Assembly (NCBI RefSeq): GCF_023715145.1
Contig: NZ_JAMBNP010000004.1
Location: 372,001 to 436,000, forward strand
Source: Paenibacillus glycanilyticus
GTDB lineage: Bacteria > Bacillota > Bacilli > Paenibacillales > Paenibacillaceae
Length of the DNA: 64,000 nt
Direction: 5' to 3'
The notes beneath the pieces are model-generated. The model made no database searches. It saw nothing but the letters and a program-made list of their open reading frames with translations, and was not told where the DNA came from. Of this stretch, positions 60,623 through 64,000 are shown piece by piece; position 1 is the stretch's first letter; each line of letters starts with the position of its first letter. Made by a program: the position numbers and the translations under genes.

Positions 60623-61339
60623 TTATTCATCCTCAAACAATTCAGCAAGCACGGTCTTCCGGTTCTCCAGAAATCTTCGCGTAACGATGTAATGCAGGGT
60701 ATCCTCATACCGGATCTCTTCTACAGGCTGCTCGTCAAAGTTCAAAATCTGCGCATCCGGATATCCGAGCAGAATCGGAGAATGGGTTGCGATGATAAAC
60801 TGCGCTTCATCGGACAAATCTTTAATGACGCGCATTAAGGCGAGCTGCCTGGCGGGAGATAACGCAGCCTCGGGCTCGTCAAGCAGATAGATGGCTTTTC
60901 TGCCAAACCGGTGCTTGAACAAGGACAAGAAGGCTTCTCCATGGGATTGCTGATGCAAGGAACGACCTCCGTAATGATTTAACACACTAGGCTCAAGCGT
61001 ATCGATATGGGAAGCGAAGTGATAAAAAGTTTCCGCCCGCAGGAAAAATCCGTTCGTTATCTTCGGCATCCAGGATAGCCTGATGGCATTTCCCAATATC
61101 GCGGCGGAGGAATCCACCTCATATTCATTATTCCTGCCGCCGCCAGCCGTATGAAAGCCGCACTGATAAGCGATAGCCTCGAGCAGCGTAGACTTGCCCG
61201 AACCGTTTTCTCCTACCAGAAACGTAACATTTGAGCGGAATTGCAGCTTGTCTATCGCTTTTATCGCCGGAATCGAAAAAGGGTATTCCCTCTCATCCGT
61301 ATGTTCATCCCGTCTGATCTCCGCGCTTCTTAGAAACAT
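60623..61339 (-). CDS. AAA-family ATPase (COG3910-like, RecF/ABC-type)
   Basis: About 238 residues. Walker A VGENGSGKSTLLEAIA (about residue 42-57), a signature-like HQQSHGEAF, Walker B IYLLDEPEAALSP and the late His ATHSPIL. It is a stand-alone ABC-type soluble ATPase of the RecF/SMC-like kind without a membrane partner. No nuclease (OLD) domain or adjacent restriction-type gene is seen, so a defence role is unsupported. The start could be TTG 61342 or ATG 61339. Confidence 0.83.
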   Translation of the reverse strand: MFLRSAEIRRDEHTDEREYPFSIPAIKAIDKLQFRSNVTFLVGENGSGKSTLLEAIAYQCGFHTAGGGRNNEYEVDSSAAILGNAIRLSWMPKITNGFFLRAETFYHFASHIDTLEPSVLNHYGGRSLHQQSHGEAFLSLFKHRFGRKAIYLLDEPEAALSPARQLALMRVIKDLSDEAQFIIATHSPILLGYPDAQILNFDEQPVEEIRYEDTLHYIVTRRFLENRKTVLAELFEDE

Positions 61340-61484
61340 CAACGGTCAACTCCCATTACTCTATTCAAATCTAATTTCATTATCGCCGTCCTCAGCAAGA
61401 TCAGCAACCTCTAACGCCGGATTGCCACGGTGCACCGCACATGAAAAATGACTACCTCAACAGGAGATAGTCATTGGATCGTTA

Positions 61485-62282
61485 TTAGGGCTGAATTCTC
61501 GGTTTATCCGCCTGGCAATTCGGATTCGGCACGAGACCCAGCTGGGCCAGCTTTGTCAGATAATAGCATTCTTCCCTCATCATATGATCAGGCATCAAAG
61601 GGCTGATCCGATCCAGCACCTCATCCGATAATTCCAGGTCTTCAAGCTCTTTAAGGAACCCCGTAAACAGCTTCATCTCCACGTCTATTTCCTTGTGAAG
61701 CCTGCGGAACGCCGGGAAGTCTCGAAGCTCCGTCCTCATATAGCCGGCCAGCTCAACGCTTTTTAAATACAATTGGTTGAAATGCTCCTCGAACTGCTCT
61801 GAACGCTTTATGAACCGCTTCTCCACAAAATCCAGATCGCTTCCGATAGCAGCCGCATGCCCTGCAGCATCCGGCAGCCATAAAAAATCATGATGCAGCG
61901 CATCAAACGCGGGAACCGGCTTGCCTGCAACCAAGTCATTCAGAATCCGCAAATATTCCTCAAGCTCGTTGACCATATGATTGATAAAGGTGGGCGTGAG
62001 CATAATCATCACTTTGCCAAGAAGCATTCTCTCGAGAATGCCAAGCTTGAAGGCCCGGAACTCCGTCGTTAATTCACAAGCCTGTTTACTAATAAAGTGA
62101 CAATCCGCCTCCGACGAAGACTGCCTGGCATATTCTAACAGCTGGTCAAAAGCAGTAATGTAGTAGCTGGCAAGCTTGATATCGTTAGACTCAACCGGCG
62201 ATAAAGTATTAAAAATAAACCGGGCATGATCACCTAAAATTTGCAGCCAGAAGCGATGCTCATACCATTCAGACTGTGCCAA
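61485..62282 (-). CDS. DUF2935 domain protein
   Basis: 265 residues, mostly helical, with two similar halves each like a hemerythrin-type four-helix bundle: EWYEHRFWLQILGDHARFI at the N-terminus and LHKEIDVEMKLFTGFLKEL near the C-terminus. His and Glu residues (HRFW, DHAR, E) might bind metal. The family is common in spore formers and of unknown function. It starts with TTG at 62282 behind GGGAGGG. Confidence 0.85.
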   Translation of the reverse strand: MAQSEWYEHRFWLQILGDHARFIFNTLSPVESNDIKLASYYITAFDQLLEYARQSSSEADCHFISKQACELTTEFRAFKLGILERMLLGKVMIMLTPTFINHMVNELEEYLRILNDLVAGKPVPAFDALHHDFLWLPDAAGHAAAIGSDLDFVEKRFIKRSEQFEEHFNQLYLKSVELAGYMRTELRDFPAFRRLHKEIDVEMKLFTGFLKELEDLELSDEVLDRISPLMPDHMMREECYYLTKLAQLGLVPNPNCQADKPRIQP

Positions 62283-62359
62283 TCGAGGATCCCTCCCTCA
62301 TGCTCCATTTCTTTAGAGGGTATGACGGAATCCGCGGATATATAACGATGCAGCGGATA

Positions 62360-63556
62360 CTAACTGCTCTTCGGCTTGATCGTGAACATGGCAATGAGAG
62401 CGGCAGCCAAGCAGCAGGCCGTTAACAGCCAGAACAAGGAGGACTTGGACTGCTCGATTAGCAAGGCTGCCAACGGAGGACCTGCCGCAACTCCAAGAAA
62501 CCGGATGCTGCTGTAGAAGGAAGTGACGGTGCCTCGCTGCTCCTTCTCAATTCCTTCCGTCAGCAATGCGTCCAGCGTTGGCAGCGCAGCCCCAAGACCA
62601 ACGGATCCTGCAAACAGAAGGGTAATAATAATCCACAGCGTATCTCTTCCTCCGATAGCCAGGAACAGAAGGCAACCTGAAGCCTCAAGAAATCCGATCA
62701 CGGAGATCCATTTCATCAGCTTTTTATTCTGGCCGATCCATTTGCCGATTGCCCATGAAGTTGTACATAGGGCAGCCAGCGGAATGGAAACAAGGCAGCC
62801 CTTGATTATGCCGTGACTCCCCCGCTCCTCCAGCGTTTCCGACAAATAGAATAAAGAGGCAAATATCGCAAACATGTTGATGCCGCCCGATATATACACG
62901 CCCCAAATCCATCTTCCCTTCTCGCGAAGCAGCGAACCAACGGAATGCACAAATTGCTTGAAGGGAACGGCTGTTTTCTTATCCTTGGGAGCCTTCACCC
63001 AGATCGCAACAAGAAGGAAAGAAATAAGGCTAAAGACCGGAATAAACCAGAAGGGCATATACCAGGTCCACATCGCTAACGCGGAGCCAAGGATTGGAGC
63101 AAGCACTTTACCGAAGGTATTGGCTGTTTCGACGATGCCAAGCCCGCTGCTGACATCCTCTTCCTTCTTGAATAAATCGCCGACTAGCGGCAATACAACC
63201 GGGAAACATGCTGCCGCGCCCAGGCCTTGAAACAAACGGCCAGTCATAATCAAGGCATAAGGCTTATCGAATGCGACGGCGGCCCAGCCGCAAAAAGCAC
63301 CGGATGCCGCCACAAGGAGCAGCCCCGGCAAGATCACCTTTTTCCTGCCGATACGGTCGGACAAATATCCCGTGATAGGAATAAACAAAATGGCAATAAC
63401 GGCGTACGACGTAATTAACAAGCTGGATTGAAGAGCGCTTATCCCCATTGCCTTTTGCATGGAAGGAAGAACGGGGATAAGGATCGAATTGGCCAAAGTC
63501 ATCGTAAGCGGTATTGTCGCAATTGAAGCGAGATCTCTTTGCTTCTTGTTCTCCAT
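62360..63556 (-). CDS. MFS efflux transporter
   Basis: About 398 residues, 12 membrane helices. MTLANSILIPVLPSMQKAM at helix 1, GYLSDRIGRKKVILPGL in loop 2-3, GRLFQGLGAAACFPVVLPLVGDL in helix 4-5, all typical of DHA1-type drug exporters. The ATG at 63556 follows GGAGG at 5 nt; the TTG at 63568 overlaps the SD. The substrate is unknown. Confidence 0.87.
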   Translation of the reverse strand: MENKKQRDLASIATIPLTMTLANSILIPVLPSMQKAMGISALQSSLLITSYAVIAILFIPITGYLSDRIGRKKVILPGLLLVAASGAFCGWAAVAFDKPYALIMTGRLFQGLGAAACFPVVLPLVGDLFKKEEDVSSGLGIVETANTFGKVLAPILGSALAMWTWYMPFWFIPVFSLISFLLVAIWVKAPKDKKTAVPFKQFVHSVGSLLREKGRWIWGVYISGGINMFAIFASLFYLSETLEERGSHGIIKGCLVSIPLAALCTTSWAIGKWIGQNKKLMKWISVIGFLEASGCLLFLAIGGRDTLWIIITLLFAGSVGLGAALPTLDALLTEGIEKEQRGTVTSFYSSIRFLGVAAGPPLAALLIEQSKSSLFWLLTACCLAAALIAMFTIKPKSS

Positions 63557-63724
63557 GACTTCCTCCAAGTAAATCAGTCGGGATTACATTACACACTGAA
63601 AGTTAGAGTACGCCACTTCCTTCTGAATTATGAACAGGAAAAAATGTAACAAGCCCATAACAGACTTTCGCCTTATGCGGTCTTATTTTTATCTATGTTT
63701 TTAACTTATTCCGACCAACTGCTC

Positions 63725-64000
63725 TTACCTGATCTTCCCATAGTCCTTAGCTTTAAATTTTAGCTGGCAATCAACCTTGACGCGCGGATATTCTTTACTC
63801 CAGTCCAAAGCCTTCCATTCTTTGTGGGACATGCTGTTGCGCACATGAATCCCGATTCCGAGGCTGTCGACATTGTATCTCTGCAATTGCTTGACAAGCC
63901 GGTTCGCCCGCGAAGTTAGAAGTTCGGACACTCTCTTCTCTACCTGATGCCTGTCCGCATCTTTGCTTAGTTTCAAATTACCGATATATTCATGGACAGA
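63725..64000 (-). CDS. Ger(x)C-family germination lipoprotein, C-terminal end (partial)
   Basis: The 3' end of a gene that enters from beyond the right edge; the frame remains open to base 64000. The visible part (about 91 residues, KLSKDADRHQVEKRVSELLTSRANRLVKQLQ in outline, then DSLGIGIHVRNSMSHKEWKALDWSKEYP) matches the C-terminal domain of GerAC-type germinant receptor lipoproteins, with the D-x-x-G-I-G and EW segments. It may belong to a complete germination operon outside the window. Confidence 0.8.
   Translation of the reverse strand, partial: SVHEYIGNLKLSKDADRHQVEKRVSELLTSRANRLVKQLQRYNVDSLGIGIHVRNSMSHKEWKALDWSKEYPRVKVDCQLKFKAKDYGKIR

Noticed and set aside
60623..61339. Possible anti-phage role of the lone AAA ATPase
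   Set aside because: No nuclease, toxin or other defence gene is adjacent; neighbours are GrpB, DUF2935 and housekeeping-type genes.
1..64000. Search for CRISPR arrays, IS elements, prophage, tRNA and rRNA
   Set aside because: No regularly spaced short direct repeats, transposase or integrase frames, tRNA cloverleaves or rRNA segments were recognised by eye.

Overview
The window looks like chromosomal DNA of an endospore-forming Firmicute of the Paenibacillus type. The evidence is spore-germination (Ger) gene remnants, a T-box and a lysine (L-box) riboswitch, strong Gram-positive Shine-Dalgarno sites (some before TTG/GTG starts), HelD, PadR/HAAS membrane genes, an Lsa-like ABC-F protein and moderate GC content. 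About 55 protein genes are supported. I see no rRNA, tRNA, CRISPR array, prophage or insertion sequence.

Layout. 0-8 kb: carboxylesterase/TauE pair with a divergent LysR regulator, helD, an orphan promoter-terminator unit (candidate small RNA) and an antibiotic-resistance-type ABC-F gene behind an attenuator leader with a 33-codon upstream ORF. 8-15 kb: class A PBP, dienelactone hydrolase, azlCD, a DMT-Crp-DMT operon, a methyltransferase and an alkyltransferase. 15-21 kb: an operon combining a Tat-exported GMC oxidoreductase complex with its own tatA, tatC and a CuA-type lipoprotein, then padR-HAAS-DUF4097 in which the last gene carries an in-frame stop. 21-32 kb: D-2-hydroxyacid dehydrogenase, T-box-controlled asd, a TetR/isochorismatase/MFS module, an FAD-Rieske oxidoreductase, an ECF41-type sigma factor and GntR plus a CynX-like MFS. 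32-41 kb: hexuronate catabolism (Gfo/Idh-uxaC-uxaB-uxaA) with a divergent AraC regulator, and an MFS gene. 41-49.5 kb: a very large DUF11-repeat surface protein split in two at an ATGA junction. 49.5-64 kb: lysP with its L-box, a chimeric gerA pseudogene, isochorismatase, an ECF sigma/anti-sigma/ABC exporter operon, metE with a MetR/MtaR-type regulator, GrpB, an ATPase, DUF2935, an MFS exporter and the 3' end of a gerAC-like gene running off the right edge.

Several units show readable regulation. The aspartate-family genes (asd, lysP, metE) each carry a different device: T-box, L-box and a LysR-type palindrome. The ABC-F leader has two terminators, and its second is countered by a 9-nt complement inside the upstream ORF, so expression may require a ribosome that has loaded but stalled. 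The Tat/GMC operon lacks the cytochrome c subunit usual for such dehydrogenases and has a CuA lipoprotein instead. The strongest candidates for something new are the ABC-F leader logic, the split and possibly AUU-initiated DUF11 giant with its alternating two-domain super-repeat, and the GMC-CuA-Tat unit.
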